A DNA stretch of 7,811 bases from Clostridia bacterium (GCA_017630995.1 JAGBUD010000010.1:1-7811); one strand, 5' to 3'. Counted from the stretch's first letter, positions 1 to 7,558 are shown. The notes: generated by a model not told the origin, from the letters alone. Translations and numbers: made by a program.

Positions 1-189
1 ACCACGATAATCGAATACAGAAATGAAAGACGCATAATGATGGCTAAAAAAATGCTCATATCAACGGGCAAAAGAATCAGCGCAATAGCCGCGGAATGCG
101 GATTTTCAAACGCATCGTATTTCTCGGAAACCTTTATGCGCTCCGAGCATATATCTCCCAGCGAATACCGCAAATATCATAAATATTAA
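1..189 (+). CDS. AraC-family transcriptional regulator, C-terminal fragment
   Basis: This is the last 62 codons of a gene that begins outside the window, ending at TAA 187-189. The peptide contains the second helix-turn-helix of an AraC/XylS DNA-binding domain: RISAIAAECGFSNASYFSET followed by the F-x-x-x-x-x-x-SPSEYRK tail. In this family the I-A-x-x-x-G-F-x-x-x-S-Y-F-x-x-x-F pattern forms the second HTH, and the P-x-x-Y/F-R ending marks the C-terminus of the domain. The ligand-binding N-terminal part is not visible, so the effector is unknown. The gene lies just upstream of, and on the same strand as, a sugar-utilisation operon, separated from it by a terminator and a promoter. A role as its local activator is therefore likely but inferred. 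Confidence 0.93.
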   Translation, partial: TTIIEYRNERRIMMAKKMLISTGKRISAIAAECGFSNASYFSETFMRSEHISPSEYRKYHKY

Positions 190-200
190 ACCGTTTTTCA

Positions 201-238
201 AAGCACCCGCAAAAATTGTTTTTTGCGGGCGCTTTTTT
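201..238 (+). terminator. Intrinsic terminator of the araC-type gene
   Basis: The arms CCCGCAAAAA (206-215) and TTTTTGCGGG (220-229) pair perfectly across a TTGT loop. After one A/C mismatch the stem extends by AGC/GCT (202-204 with 231-233), and a run of T follows at 233-238. It begins 12 bases after the stop codon and separates the regulator transcript from the operon promoter. Confidence 0.92.
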
Positions 239-260
239 GTAAAAAAAATCGGTAAAAGTA

Positions 261-288
261 TTGACTTTTCTCGCACGTATGTTATTAT
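261..288 (+). promoter_or_regulatory. Sigma-70-type promoter of the sugar operon
   Basis: A TTGACT -35 box (261-266) and a TATTAT -10 box (283-288) are separated by 16 bases. They lie directly after the upstream terminator and about 40 bases before the transporter start, which would leave a leader of roughly 30 bases. The stretch 239-260 just upstream is A-rich, as expected for an UP-like element or activator site, but no convincing operator was found. The boxes fit the housekeeping consensus well; the exact transcription start is inferred. Confidence 0.72.
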
Positions 289-326
289 TTAAGTAACGAA
301 AAATTTGCGCGCGCTCGAGGTTTTTT

Positions 327-1502
327 ATGACACTTCTTTTGATAGTAATTTACGTTGCATTTATAGGGCTTGGAGTTCCCGATTCTCTCATCGGCTCCGC
401 GTGGCCCGCTATATATCCCGATCTCAATCTTCCCGTTGATTCGGTCAGCATTATCACCCTTATTATATCGGGCTGCACGGTGGTTTCAAGCATATTTTCG
501 GCAAAGATTCTTTCGATTCTCGGAACGGCAAAGGTAACCGCAGTAAGTACGGCGATGACCGCACTTGCGCTGCTTGGATTTTCCTTTGCGCCGAATATTC
601 TTTGGATGATTCCTCTTGCAGTGGTGCTCGGTCTTGGAGCGGGTGCTATAGATTCGGGACTTAATAATTACATTGCCTTGCATTTTAAGGCAAAGCATAT
701 GAATTTTTTGCACGGATTTTACGGAATCGGTGTCACGTTGAGTCCCTATCTCGTATCTCTTGCGCTTTCCAAAACAACCTGGCGCGTCGGATATAGATAT
801 GCGGCTGTCGTTCAGGGGATCATCGCGGTTATAGTTATAGCTTCAATACCCCTTTGGAAACGAAAGAGCTCGTCTGATGAGGAAGAGGTAAAGCCTAAAA
901 GCCTTTCACTTTTCGAAATGATTAAGGTCCGCGGACTTGTCGTGGCGTGGATAATAATGCTTGCCACCAATGCTATCGAATATGCATGCGGAGTTTGGGG
1001 CGGAACCTACCTTGTAAATTCAAGAGGATTTTCGGCAGAGGACGGAGCGGCGGCGCTTTCGCTTTACTATGCGGGTATGGCACTTGGCAGACTTCTTTCG
1101 GGAATCCTATCGGGAAAAATCAAAACGTGGAGCAGAATTTGGATAGGTGCGGCTATCGTTGGTTTTGCGGCGGTGCTTATCTCTCTGCCGCTTCCCTCGG
1201 CGATTTCCGTTATTGCGCTTGCGCTTATGGGATTTGGAAACGGCTCAATCTATCCCAATTTCATTCACCTAACGCCGCATAATTTCGGCAAGGAAACCTC
1301 GCAATCGGTTATGGGATCGCTCATCGCATTTGCATATATTGGAGTTATGCTGTCTCCTCCGCTTGTTGGACTTGTTACGGGTGTCCTATCGATATCGGCA
1401 TATCCGTTCATTTTGATGTCGCTGTTCGTTATAATGATTTTTGCAATATCGTTTTTTAAAGTTCTGCTCAAAAAGCAAGGTAAATACAATAAAGAGATTT
1501 AA
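327..1502 (+). CDS. MFS transporter, FucP-like (probable sugar or oligosaccharide importer)
   Basis: The 391-residue product is almost entirely hydrophobic, with about twelve membrane segments in two halves. The halves are joined by a charged cytoplasmic loop around residues 175-200 (WKRKSSSDEEEVKPK). The N-half contains G-L-G-A-G-A-I-D-S-G-L-N-N-Y at residues 102-115, followed by a HGFYGIG stretch. This resembles the fucose/glucose permease (FucP-like) branch of the major facilitator superfamily. Length is normal for MFS proteins. The start at 327 is supported by GAGG (317-320) six bases upstream. It is the first gene of the operon and lies 19 bases before the glycosidase gene. The enzymes that follow lack export signals, so this protein most likely brings in their substrate by cation symport. 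The substrate is not predictable from sequence, and efflux cannot be formally excluded. Confidence 0.85.
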   Translation: MTLLLIVIYVAFIGLGVPDSLIGSAWPAIYPDLNLPVDSVSIITLIISGCTVVSSIFSAKILSILGTAKVTAVSTAMTALALLGFSFAPNILWMIPLAVVLGLGAGAIDSGLNNYIALHFKAKHMNFLHGFYGIGVTLSPYLVSLALSKTTWRVGYRYAAVVQGIIAVIVIASIPLWKRKSSSDEEEVKPKSLSLFEMIKVRGLVVAWIIMLATNAIEYACGVWGGTYLVNSRGFSAEDGAAALSLYYAGMALGRLLSGILSGKIKTWSRIWIGAAIVGFAAVLISLPLPSAISVIALALMGFGNGSIYPNFIHLTPHNFGKETSQSVMGSLIAFAYIGVMLSPPLVGLVTGVLSISAYPFILMSLFVIMIFAISFFKVLLKKQGKYNKEI

Positions 1503-1521
1503 ATAAAGTGAGGATTTTGTT

Positions 1522-4098
1522 ATGAAAGCTACAGAAAGAATACTTGGCGGTGATATTGATAACCGTCTTTATCCGTTTTTTTGGCTCACAGGACCCGAAA
1601 CGCTTGAAGATATAGAGGCCGCAATGGTAAGGCTTAAAGAAGCGGGTTGTATGGGAATTTGCGTTGAATCGCGTGATTTCCCCGATTTTGAGGTTGCTTG
1701 GTGGGAAAAAATAGATTTTATAATGCCAACAGCCGAAAGGCTTGGAATGAAGGTCTGGATTGTTGACGAGGATACTCGCTGTCCGTGCGGCCACGTTTTC
1801 GGTCTTGCTGCAAAGGGCGGAGATATGAAGCTTCGCCGCGAAAACCTCGTTGAGATGCACGCAGACGTTGTCGGACCTTGTAAAAAGGATTTCGTAGTAG
1901 CATACACAAACTATCGCAGAGCTTCCGAAAACAAGGATAAGCTTATCGGAGCCTTTATGTATAAAAGGACCGATTCGGAGCAGGGAATAGATATATCGAG
2001 TGCCGTTGAGGTAACCGATAAAATAAAGAACGGAATTCTGCGCGTTGATGTGCCCGAGGGCGCGCACAGAATTTTCTACGTTTACAGAACGCATAAGTAC
2101 ACGGAATTTAATAATGATGATTTTATCGATTTCATAAACCGCGATGCAGTAAAGCTCCTTGTGGATAATCTCTATGAGGAGTATAAGAGAAGATACGGAA
2201 AGTTTTTCGGAAAAACGTTCGTCGGCTTTTTCTCCGATGAGCCCAGCATAGGAAGCAACTACTATTTCAATGCGAGTCTCGGTGCAAAGTCGGGATATGA
2301 CAGACGCATAGGAACTCCCGGTCAAACGCTTCCTTGGTCTGACGAGCTTTCGGAAAATCTTGATAAAATGATGGGCACAGACGCGCGCTATATGCTTCCT
2401 GCCCTTTGGTTCTACGGCGGTGAAATTTCCCATTCGCTCAGAGAAAATTATATGGATATTCTCTCCGACCTTTACAGAAAAAATTTCGTTATGCAGGTCG
2501 GCGAGTGGTGCAAAAACAACGGAATGCTTTACACGGGTCACGTGCTTGAGGATAATAATTTGCACACGAGATACGGAAACGGCCCCGGTCATTACTTCCG
2601 TTCACAAGAGGGACAAACGATGCCGGGCTTTGATATAGTTTTGCATCAGCTTATTCCTGACCATGCCGACTGCGATTATAACGGCTCGGCATCATTCCAA
2701 ATGAACAGTGCGTTTTATCATTACGTGCTTGCAAAGCTCACCTCATCTGCGGCACATACCTACGAGGCGTTTGGTGGCAAAGCGCTTGGAGAAATAACGA
2801 TAGGCTACGGCTGGGCGGAGGGCACAAGACTTGCAAAGTGGCTATACGACTATTGTCTTGTCCGCGGCATAAACCATTTCGTGAACGGAGCTATAGCACC
2901 CCATTTCAGAGATGATATGCACCCCCCGCATTTTGGCGCGCGTGATAACCGCGAGCCGCAGGAGCTTGGTGCAGCAAAGCTTTTCGGTTATCTTAACCGT
3001 GCCACAATGCTTCTTGAGGGGGCGCATATTGCAAATGCCGCAATCCTTTATAACGCAAGAACAGAATGGTCAAATTTTGACGGTGAATATCAGCTTGTTG
3101 AAAAGCCCGCAAAGGCGCTTTATGACTGCCATATAGATTTTGATATATTCAGCGAGGATCTTCTCGATAAAGCAGAGGTTAAAGACGGCAAGATAACTAT
3201 AGTCAAGGAAAAATTCGATTGCCTTGTCGTTCCTTATGCAAAATATCTTTCCCCCGATATGCAAGGCAAGCTTGTTTCTCTCATAAACAGAGGTGCGGAC
3301 GTCGTATTCGTTGACGGAATTCCCGATAACGCGGAATATGAATTTTCGTCAGTTTCGCTCTCTTCTCTTGCAAAGTATTTCTTTGACAAGGGCTATTACG
3401 ATATCCGTATGGCAGAGAATCACCGCGTGCGTCATATCCATTTTAAGAATGGCGAGAACGACGTTTATATGTTCTCAAACGAGAGTACGTTGGCTGCTGA
3501 AACCGTTGAAGCTCAGCTCAAAAACAAGGGCAACTGCAATATTTACGACTTGCTTGGCAACGCGCAGTATAGCTATAACTGTGACGGAACGCTGAAGCTT
3601 GAGCTTGCGCCCTATCAGTCGTATATCGTTGTATTTGAAGAGGACCGCGGATTTGATAGCTATGAAAAGCTCTTGAATCTTAACGAAAAAGAGCTGAAGT
3701 GCAAGTTCGACGTTGCGCTTTACGATAGCGAGAATATGGGCGAAGGCAAGACCTCGTTCACGATGGAGGAATTGACTCCGATAAGCGCAGAATATCCCGA
3801 TTTTTCGGGCAAAATAGAATATCGCACCAATATCGGAAGAATAGATGCCGAAAAGGCGTTTCTTGAGTTTGAAAATATCGGCGAAAACGCAGAGCTTTTC
3901 GTTAACGGAAAATCTTGCGGCATCAGAATTTGCCCGCCCTATAGATTTGACGTAACGGGTGCTGTGTCGGGTGAGAATAACGAAATTCTTTTGAACGTAT
4001 ATACAACTCTTGCCAATTCCGTAAAGGACCCCGTAAGTATGTTCACCGCCCTTGAGCCTACAGGTGCATTCGGTAAGCTCGTATTAAAGACCATTTAA
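1522..4098 (+). CDS. Cytoplasmic glycoside hydrolase, GH106-like TIM barrel with C-terminal beta-sandwich
   Basis: The 858-residue product has no signal peptide or membrane segment. The N-terminal part reads as a TIM barrel: PFFWLTGPETLEDIE opens it, followed by a CVESR strand (around residue 50) and a KVWIVDED strand. Carboxylates with a catalytic look sit in FFSDEP (D239, E240), GHVLEDNN (E343, D344) and TYEAFGG (E415). After the barrel comes a Rossmann-like region (about 560-600, DCLVVPYAKYL). Last is a sugar-binding-type beta-sandwich (about 770-858) with a L-F-V-N-G-K-x-x-G core and an EPTGAFGKLVLKT ending typical of GH2/GH106-type jelly rolls. GH106 enzymes known to me are alpha-L-rhamnosidases, usually longer and often secreted, so this is a distant relative and rhamnose specificity should not be assumed. 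AGG at 1511-1513 precedes the ATG by eight bases. The placement between a transporter and a phosphorylase-like gene supports intracellular oligosaccharide breakdown. Glycosidase confidence is high; family confidence is moderate. Confidence 0.75.
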   Translation: MKATERILGGDIDNRLYPFFWLTGPETLEDIEAAMVRLKEAGCMGICVESRDFPDFEVAWWEKIDFIMPTAERLGMKVWIVDEDTRCPCGHVFGLAAKGGDMKLRRENLVEMHADVVGPCKKDFVVAYTNYRRASENKDKLIGAFMYKRTDSEQGIDISSAVEVTDKIKNGILRVDVPEGAHRIFYVYRTHKYTEFNNDDFIDFINRDAVKLLVDNLYEEYKRRYGKFFGKTFVGFFSDEPSIGSNYYFNASLGAKSGYDRRIGTPGQTLPWSDELSENLDKMMGTDARYMLPALWFYGGEISHSLRENYMDILSDLYRKNFVMQVGEWCKNNGMLYTGHVLEDNNLHTRYGNGPGHYFRSQEGQTMPGFDIVLHQLIPDHADCDYNGSASFQMNSAFYHYVLAKLTSSAAHTYEAFGGKALGEITIGYGWAEGTRLAKWLYDYCLVRGINHFVNGAIAPHFRDDMHPPHFGARDNREPQELGAAKLFGYLNRATMLLEGAHIANAAILYNARTEWSNFDGEYQLVEKPAKALYDCHIDFDIFSEDLLDKAEVKDGKITIVKEKFDCLVVPYAKYLSPDMQGKLVSLINRGADVVFVDGIPDNAEYEFSSVSLSSLAKYFFDKGYYDIRMAENHRVRHIHFKNGENDVYMFSNESTLAAETVEAQLKNKGNCNIYDLLGNAQYSYNCDGTLKLELAPYQSYIVVFEEDRGFDSYEKLLNLNEKELKCKFDVALYDSENMGEGKTSFTMEELTPISAEYPDFSGKIEYRTNIGRIDAEKAFLEFENIGENAELFVNGKSCGIRICPPYRFDVTGAVSGENNEILLNVYTTLANSVKDPVSMFTALEPTGAFGKLVLKTI

Positions 4099-4110
4099 GG
4101 AGAAATAAGT

Positions 4111-6552
4111 ATGTTTCCCTACGATAAAATTGAATCAAAGTGCAAGTACGGCGAGTACGATATGACTCGAAAAGCCGCGTACACTCTGACAAATTCCGAG
4201 GAGCTTGTCGAGCCGTGGTATTATATCTATCAAAACAGAAAGATTCTTTTGTACGTTGACCAAAACGGCCCCGTGAAGATTCAGTATCAGCCGCCGTCTG
4301 GTATTCTCGTTGCAAAAAGGGAGCTTGGAGAAAAGCAGAGCAAGCTTCAAACGTGGATATCCTCAAAGGATATAAATGGGGGAATACCGTTTTCAAACTT
4401 CAATTCTCCCTCCCTCAATATAACCGCAGCGCCCCCCGAATACACGGTTAATTGGAATCCCACCTTCGCAACGTACACCTTGAAATATCCCGAAGCTGAC
4501 GTCATAACAACCGTATTCGTTCCCTACGATAAAGCAACGGTTTGTGTGAGAACTACCGTAGTAAATAAGCTCGATAAAGAAATTGACATAACGGTAACGC
4601 CCTCTGTATATCCGTACGTTAATAAGCCGCAGATGGTGGCGTGGGACTTGCCCGAATGGTATCTCTCCGCAAAATCTCGTTCTAACGGAACAGCCGTAAC
4701 TCTTTGCGGCAAGATGAGCGATCCCGATATGAAAAAGGAAAACGAGCGCTCGGTTACCTATAATCTCAATTACGAGCCGGACGCGGAATTTGAGATTAAT
4801 ATGAGCAATTACACAAGGCAAGGCTGCTTCTTTGCCCCCCGCACCGTTATAGACGATATTCCCCTTTCAAATAAAATGAAAGACGCCGACGCGGTTGCGG
4901 GATTTGGCGGCTATCCCGTTGTTTTTGCGGCAAAATACAAGGCAACTCTCGCGCCCAAGGGCGAGAAAACCTACACTCAAGTTTTGACGGTGCAAGAGGA
5001 CACCTCGTATAATAAAGCAGAAAACGAATTCGAGAAAATCTACTTTACAGAAAAGGGATATGCCACCCGTGTCAAAGAAACGGACGCTTTTTATGAAAAG
5101 CTCTTCACTCGTCGCACCGTAAAAACAGAGAATCCCCTCTATGATAACTTTATAAATAACTTCACTCCGCTTCAAATGTATTGGGTCGGCTCGCTTGACC
5201 GCGGTTGGCCATCGTCAATGCGCGGCTCGCGTGACGCAAGCCAGGATTTCTGCGGAATTTTGCCACTCTATCCCGAATGGGCAAGGTCCGTTATCTTGGA
5301 GCTTTTCTTCCATCAAAGAACTGACGGCTGGATGCCTCGTCAGGTCAGCACCATATCAAGAGAAGCACCGCACGATATGCGTGATTTTGCCGATGGCGGC
5401 GCATTTCTTCTTGAGCTGATAAACGAATATCTCACATTCACAAGGGATCTTACCATTCTTGATGAAAAGGTTATGTGGCTCGATTCCGACAAGGAAAGCA
5501 CGGTGCTTGAGCATATATTCACGACAATAGGCTATTACCTCTCCGAAAAGAATATCGGCGAGCATGGACTTTGCAAGGTTTGGTATGGCGACTGGTGGGA
5601 CGTTATGGATAAGATAGGCACAGAGGGCAGGGGAGAGTCGGTAACCGTAACGGCGCAAACAGTCCTTAACCTCGAAAATCTTGCCAAAATGCTCCGCTTT
5701 GCCGCAACGAAAGATAAAAAATACGAGAAATATCTTCCCAAGGCGGATGAATTCATCAAAAAGCGCGAAGAATTTATTAAAGCAATGCGCACCTATGCCT
5801 ATAACGAAAAGGGATTCTTTAACGGATATTTCAACGATAACGGAAAATGGCTCCTTTCGGATTGCGACCCCGACGGTAGAGAAAGACTCTACATCGTCAG
5901 CAATGCTTGGGCTATCATCAGCGGCTGTGCCGATGACGCTATGTCGGTATCCGTGTTAAAAAATATAGAGGAAAAGAGTAAATGCCGCGTGGGATATGCC
6001 ACCGCAAGCACTCCGTTCTACGACTATATTGATAAGGCGGGAAGAATGGGCAGAGGAGGCTCGCGTTACGTTGGTGTTTATAACCATGCGGAAAGCTTTT
6101 TGATTCGTGCGGCATGTATAGCGAAAAGGCCCGATTTGGCATACGACGTGTCAAGATACGTTCTTCCCTTTGAGGAAGAATACGCCCCCGTCGAAATGAC
6201 CTATTCCGCACCCTTTGCGATTGCTAATAAGTACAGTAACGTAGATTCGAGCTTGCATAGAGTTCAGCTTCAGTACCTCTCCGGAACGGTGTCTTACGTT
6301 CTTCGTAATACTTATAATTTCTTCTTCGGAATTACGTACGGCTACGACGGATTGACGGTAAAGCCCTCGCTTCCCCGCGAGTTTGGAAAATGCTCGGTTG
6401 ATTTTTTATATCTGGGTAAAAAGTTCCATATTGACTTTATTCCCTCAAAAGAAAAGAGCATAGTCTTTAATTCGAAAAAGCTTATGGCAGAAAGTATATT
6501 TATTGCCGATTCCGATATGGAAGAAGAAAACAAGCTCGTAATTGAATATTGA
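4111..6552 (+). CDS. GH94/GH36-type glycoside phosphorylase-like protein
   Basis: The 813-residue product matches GH94 disaccharide phosphorylases in length and layout. It has an N-terminal beta-sandwich (about 1-300, with VNWNP and a FVPYDKATVCVRTTV strand), a helical linker, an (alpha/alpha)6 barrel (about 345-740) and a short C-terminal sheet. Family-like landmarks are MRGSRDASQD (R371-D379), DFADGGAFLLELINEYL (425-441), LCKVWYGDWWD, YNHAESFL (H659), LSGTVSY (T726) and GYDGLTVKPSLP (from G744). By motif alignment D428 takes the place of the general-acid Asp of cellobiose phosphorylase, and H659 and T726 take the places of phosphate-site residues. The Lys-Glu pair that normally sits a few residues before that His is absent (S651-R652), so the substrate probably differs from cellobiose. 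There is no signal peptide. GGAG (4099-4102) starts directly after the upstream stop codon, eight bases before the ATG, which indicates coupled translation. A hydrolase or a non-phosphorolytic GH36-type enzyme is the main alternative. Confidence 0.8.
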   Translation: MFPYDKIESKCKYGEYDMTRKAAYTLTNSEELVEPWYYIYQNRKILLYVDQNGPVKIQYQPPSGILVAKRELGEKQSKLQTWISSKDINGGIPFSNFNSPSLNITAAPPEYTVNWNPTFATYTLKYPEADVITTVFVPYDKATVCVRTTVVNKLDKEIDITVTPSVYPYVNKPQMVAWDLPEWYLSAKSRSNGTAVTLCGKMSDPDMKKENERSVTYNLNYEPDAEFEINMSNYTRQGCFFAPRTVIDDIPLSNKMKDADAVAGFGGYPVVFAAKYKATLAPKGEKTYTQVLTVQEDTSYNKAENEFEKIYFTEKGYATRVKETDAFYEKLFTRRTVKTENPLYDNFINNFTPLQMYWVGSLDRGWPSSMRGSRDASQDFCGILPLYPEWARSVILELFFHQRTDGWMPRQVSTISREAPHDMRDFADGGAFLLELINEYLTFTRDLTILDEKVMWLDSDKESTVLEHIFTTIGYYLSEKNIGEHGLCKVWYGDWWDVMDKIGTEGRGESVTVTAQTVLNLENLAKMLRFAATKDKKYEKYLPKADEFIKKREEFIKAMRTYAYNEKGFFNGYFNDNGKWLLSDCDPDGRERLYIVSNAWAIISGCADDAMSVSVLKNIEEKSKCRVGYATASTPFYDYIDKAGRMGRGGSRYVGVYNHAESFLIRAACIAKRPDLAYDVSRYVLPFEEEYAPVEMTYSAPFAIANKYSNVDSSLHRVQLQYLSGTVSYVLRNTYNFFFGITYGYDGLTVKPSLPREFGKCSVDFLYLGKKFHIDFIPSKEKSIVFNSKKLMAESIFIADSDMEEENKLVIEY

Positions 6553-6562
6553 AATAAATTCA

Positions 6563-6594
6563 CAATTAGATAATTGATAATTTAAATTCAATTA
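6563..6594. repeat. CAATTA repeat cluster and AATTTAAATT palindrome over the yugP promoter
   Basis: CAATTA occurs at 6563-6568 and 6589-6594 and as its complement TAATTG at 6571-6576. The first and the inverted copy form CAATTA-GA-TAATTG. A perfect palindrome AATTTAAATT lies at 6579-6588, between the inverted copy and the last direct copy. The cluster overlaps the -35 box and spacer of the yugP promoter, where a repressor could act. The stretch is very AT-rich, so chance is a real alternative. Confidence 0.35.
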
Positions 6595-6602
6595 CCTATA
6601 AT
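6574..6602 (+). promoter_or_regulatory. Sigma-70-type promoter of yugP
   Basis: TTGATA (6574-6579) and a perfect TATAAT (6597-6602) are separated by 17 bases, the ideal spacing. The gene start lies 37 bases after the -10 box. No terminator is visible between the phosphorylase stop codon (6550-6552) and this promoter. Some read-through from the sugar operon is possible, but yugP has its own strong start signal and need not be functionally tied to the operon. Confidence 0.85.
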
Positions 6603-6639
6603 AAATTTATAAGCTGTTATTTTAGGTAGGAGTTTAATA

Positions 6640-7377
6640 ATGTATTTATCAATCTATATTTGGTTTCTTGTTCCCATTTTGCTATGTATGATGCTTTCGG
6701 CTTTTGCAAGCGCAAGGGTGCGCTCGTCGTTTGAAAAGCATAACGGAACGCCGTGCAGCTCCGCTATGAACGGATATGAGGTTGCGCGTCGCCTTTTGGT
6801 GAGAAACGGAGTAGATAACGTTTCGATAGGAAGTGTTGGCGGATTTTTGTCCGACCATTACCACCCAAAAAAGCAAATAGTCAATCTTTCGGAAAGCACG
6901 TATATGAATAATTCGATTTCTGCGGTTGCTGTTGCGGCGCACGAAATCGGCCACGTTATGCAGCGCAAAAACGGATATTTTCTCTATCGCGCGCGCACCG
7001 CGCTTGTTCCCGTAGTCAATTTCGGAACGAATCTTGCGATGCCTCTCGTTTTGGTAGGAATTCTCCTAGACGCGCTTGCAAGAAATGTGGAATCTAACAT
7101 TGGCTTTTACGTAGCAATGGCGGGCGTTATTCTTTACGGAAGCGCATTGGTGTTCGCGCTTGTAACTCTGCCCGTTGAGATAAACGCCAGCAGAAGAGCT
7201 AAAAAAATGCTCATTTCCGAGGGAATCTTGCACGAGGGCGAGCTGGGAGCGGCAAGCGAGGTGCTTTCTGCCGCAGCAATGACCTATCTCGTATCGCTCC
7301 TAACCTCGGTTGTGTACTTTATGCGATTTCTCTTTCAAGTGCTCGCAATATTCGGCGGCAGAAGAAGCAGGAGATAA
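6640..7377 (+). CDS. yugP: YugP-type membrane zinc metallopeptidase
   Basis: The 245-residue product has a hydrophobic N-terminal segment (about 1-25) and further membrane segments near 122-145, 150-178 and 205-235. The zinc motif A-H-E-I-G-H-V-M-Q gives ligands H101 and H105 with catalytic E102. The LPVEINASRRA stretch, with E180, is the usual place of the third ligand in this family (Zn_peptidase_2, PF04298). The upstream SVGGFLSDHYHPKKQIVNLSE stretch is also typical. Length is close to the usual 225-235 residues. GGAG (6629-6632) precedes the ATG by seven bases. Members are integral membrane proteases of Firmicutes with poorly known substrates. The gene has its own promoter and is probably independent of the sugar operon. 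Its stop codon lies inside the ATAAAC end of the palindromic spacer, and the C-terminus GGRRSRR looks ordinary, so nothing suggests truncation. Confidence 0.93.
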   Translation: MYLSIYIWFLVPILLCMMLSAFASARVRSSFEKHNGTPCSSAMNGYEVARRLLVRNGVDNVSIGSVGGFLSDHYHPKKQIVNLSESTYMNNSISAVAVAAHEIGHVMQRKNGYFLYRARTALVPVVNFGTNLAMPLVLVGILLDALARNVESNIGFYVAMAGVILYGSALVFALVTLPVEINASRRAKKMLISEGILHEGELGAASEVLSAAAMTYLVSLLTSVVYFMRFLFQVLAIFGGRRSRR

Positions 7378-7394
7378 ACGCAGCGAGAATGCGT

Positions 7395-7440
7395 GATGCT
7401 CTTGGCGGAGAATTTGAAAACACCGCTAAATGCGAGCATC
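7395..7440. repeat. Two-step hairpin at the left of the spacer
   Basis: GATGCTC (7395-7401) pairs with GAGCATC (7434-7440). Inside it TGGCGG (7403-7408) pairs with CCGCTA (7423-7428) with one G-U pair. Its right arm is shared with a competing hairpin in which AAATGCGA (7428-7435) pairs with TCGCATTT (7439-7446). Confidence 0.6.
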
Positions 7441-7460
7441 GCATTTGACCGGTCAAATGC
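7441..7460. repeat. Perfect 20-base palindrome
   Basis: GCATTTGACC is followed directly by its exact reverse complement GGTCAAATGC, with no spacer. The left half overlaps the arm of the hairpin at 7428-7446. It could be a dimeric protein-binding site, a cruciform, or part of a structured transcript. Confidence 0.85.
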
Positions 7461-7464
7461 AAAA

Positions 7465-7477
7465 TGGGCTAAGCCCA
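7465..7477. repeat. Small inverted repeat TGGGC-TAA-GCCCA
   Basis: TGGGCT and AGCCCA flank a single A, so a folded strand forms a five-pair stem with a TAA loop. It lies five bases after the 20-base palindrome and before the terminator-like hairpin. Confidence 0.6.
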
Positions 7478-7492
7478 AACCCATATTACAAA

Positions 7493-7542
7493 CAGAAAGA
7501 GCAAACACACAGGATTAATCTTGTATGTCTGCTCTTTTTCTG
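7493..7542. terminator. Probable terminator hairpin downstream of yugP, possibly bidirectional
   Basis: AAAGAGCA (7496-7503) pairs with TGCTCTTT (7530-7537). The flanking CAG and CTG extend the stem with two extra T on the right side. Within the loop CAG/TTG surround the palindrome GATTAATC (7513-7520), making a second stem. A T5 run lies at 7535-7539, partly in the stem, and TTTT follows at 7547-7550. On the minus strand a CTTTCTGTTT stretch follows, so it could also end the convergent transcript. It lies 115 bases after the yugP stop codon, which is far for its terminator. Confidence 0.55.
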
Positions 7543-7558
7543 CCTGTTTTAGTTTAGA

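Noticed and set aside
239..300. Possible AraC operator: two GTAAAA copies 13 bases apart, and GTTA/TAAC flanking the -10 region.
   Set aside because: The matches are short and lie in A-rich sequence; the inverted pair has many mismatches. It is not above chance without comparison to relatives.
1468..2592. A long minus-strand open frame (374 codons) across the start of the glycosidase gene.
   Set aside because: It lies opposite a clearly coding glycosidase, has no ribosome site or recognisable domain, and its composition is that expected from the antisense of a coding frame.
7389..7448. A 19-codon ORF (MRDALGGEFENTAKCEHRI) just after yugP, with AGGAGA at 7369-7374 upstream.
   Set aside because: The ribosome-site spacing is too long (about 14 bases), the ORF runs into the hairpins and ends in the palindrome, and no family is recognisable. 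It could be a remnant of a gene cut by the spacer element, but nothing supports that directly.
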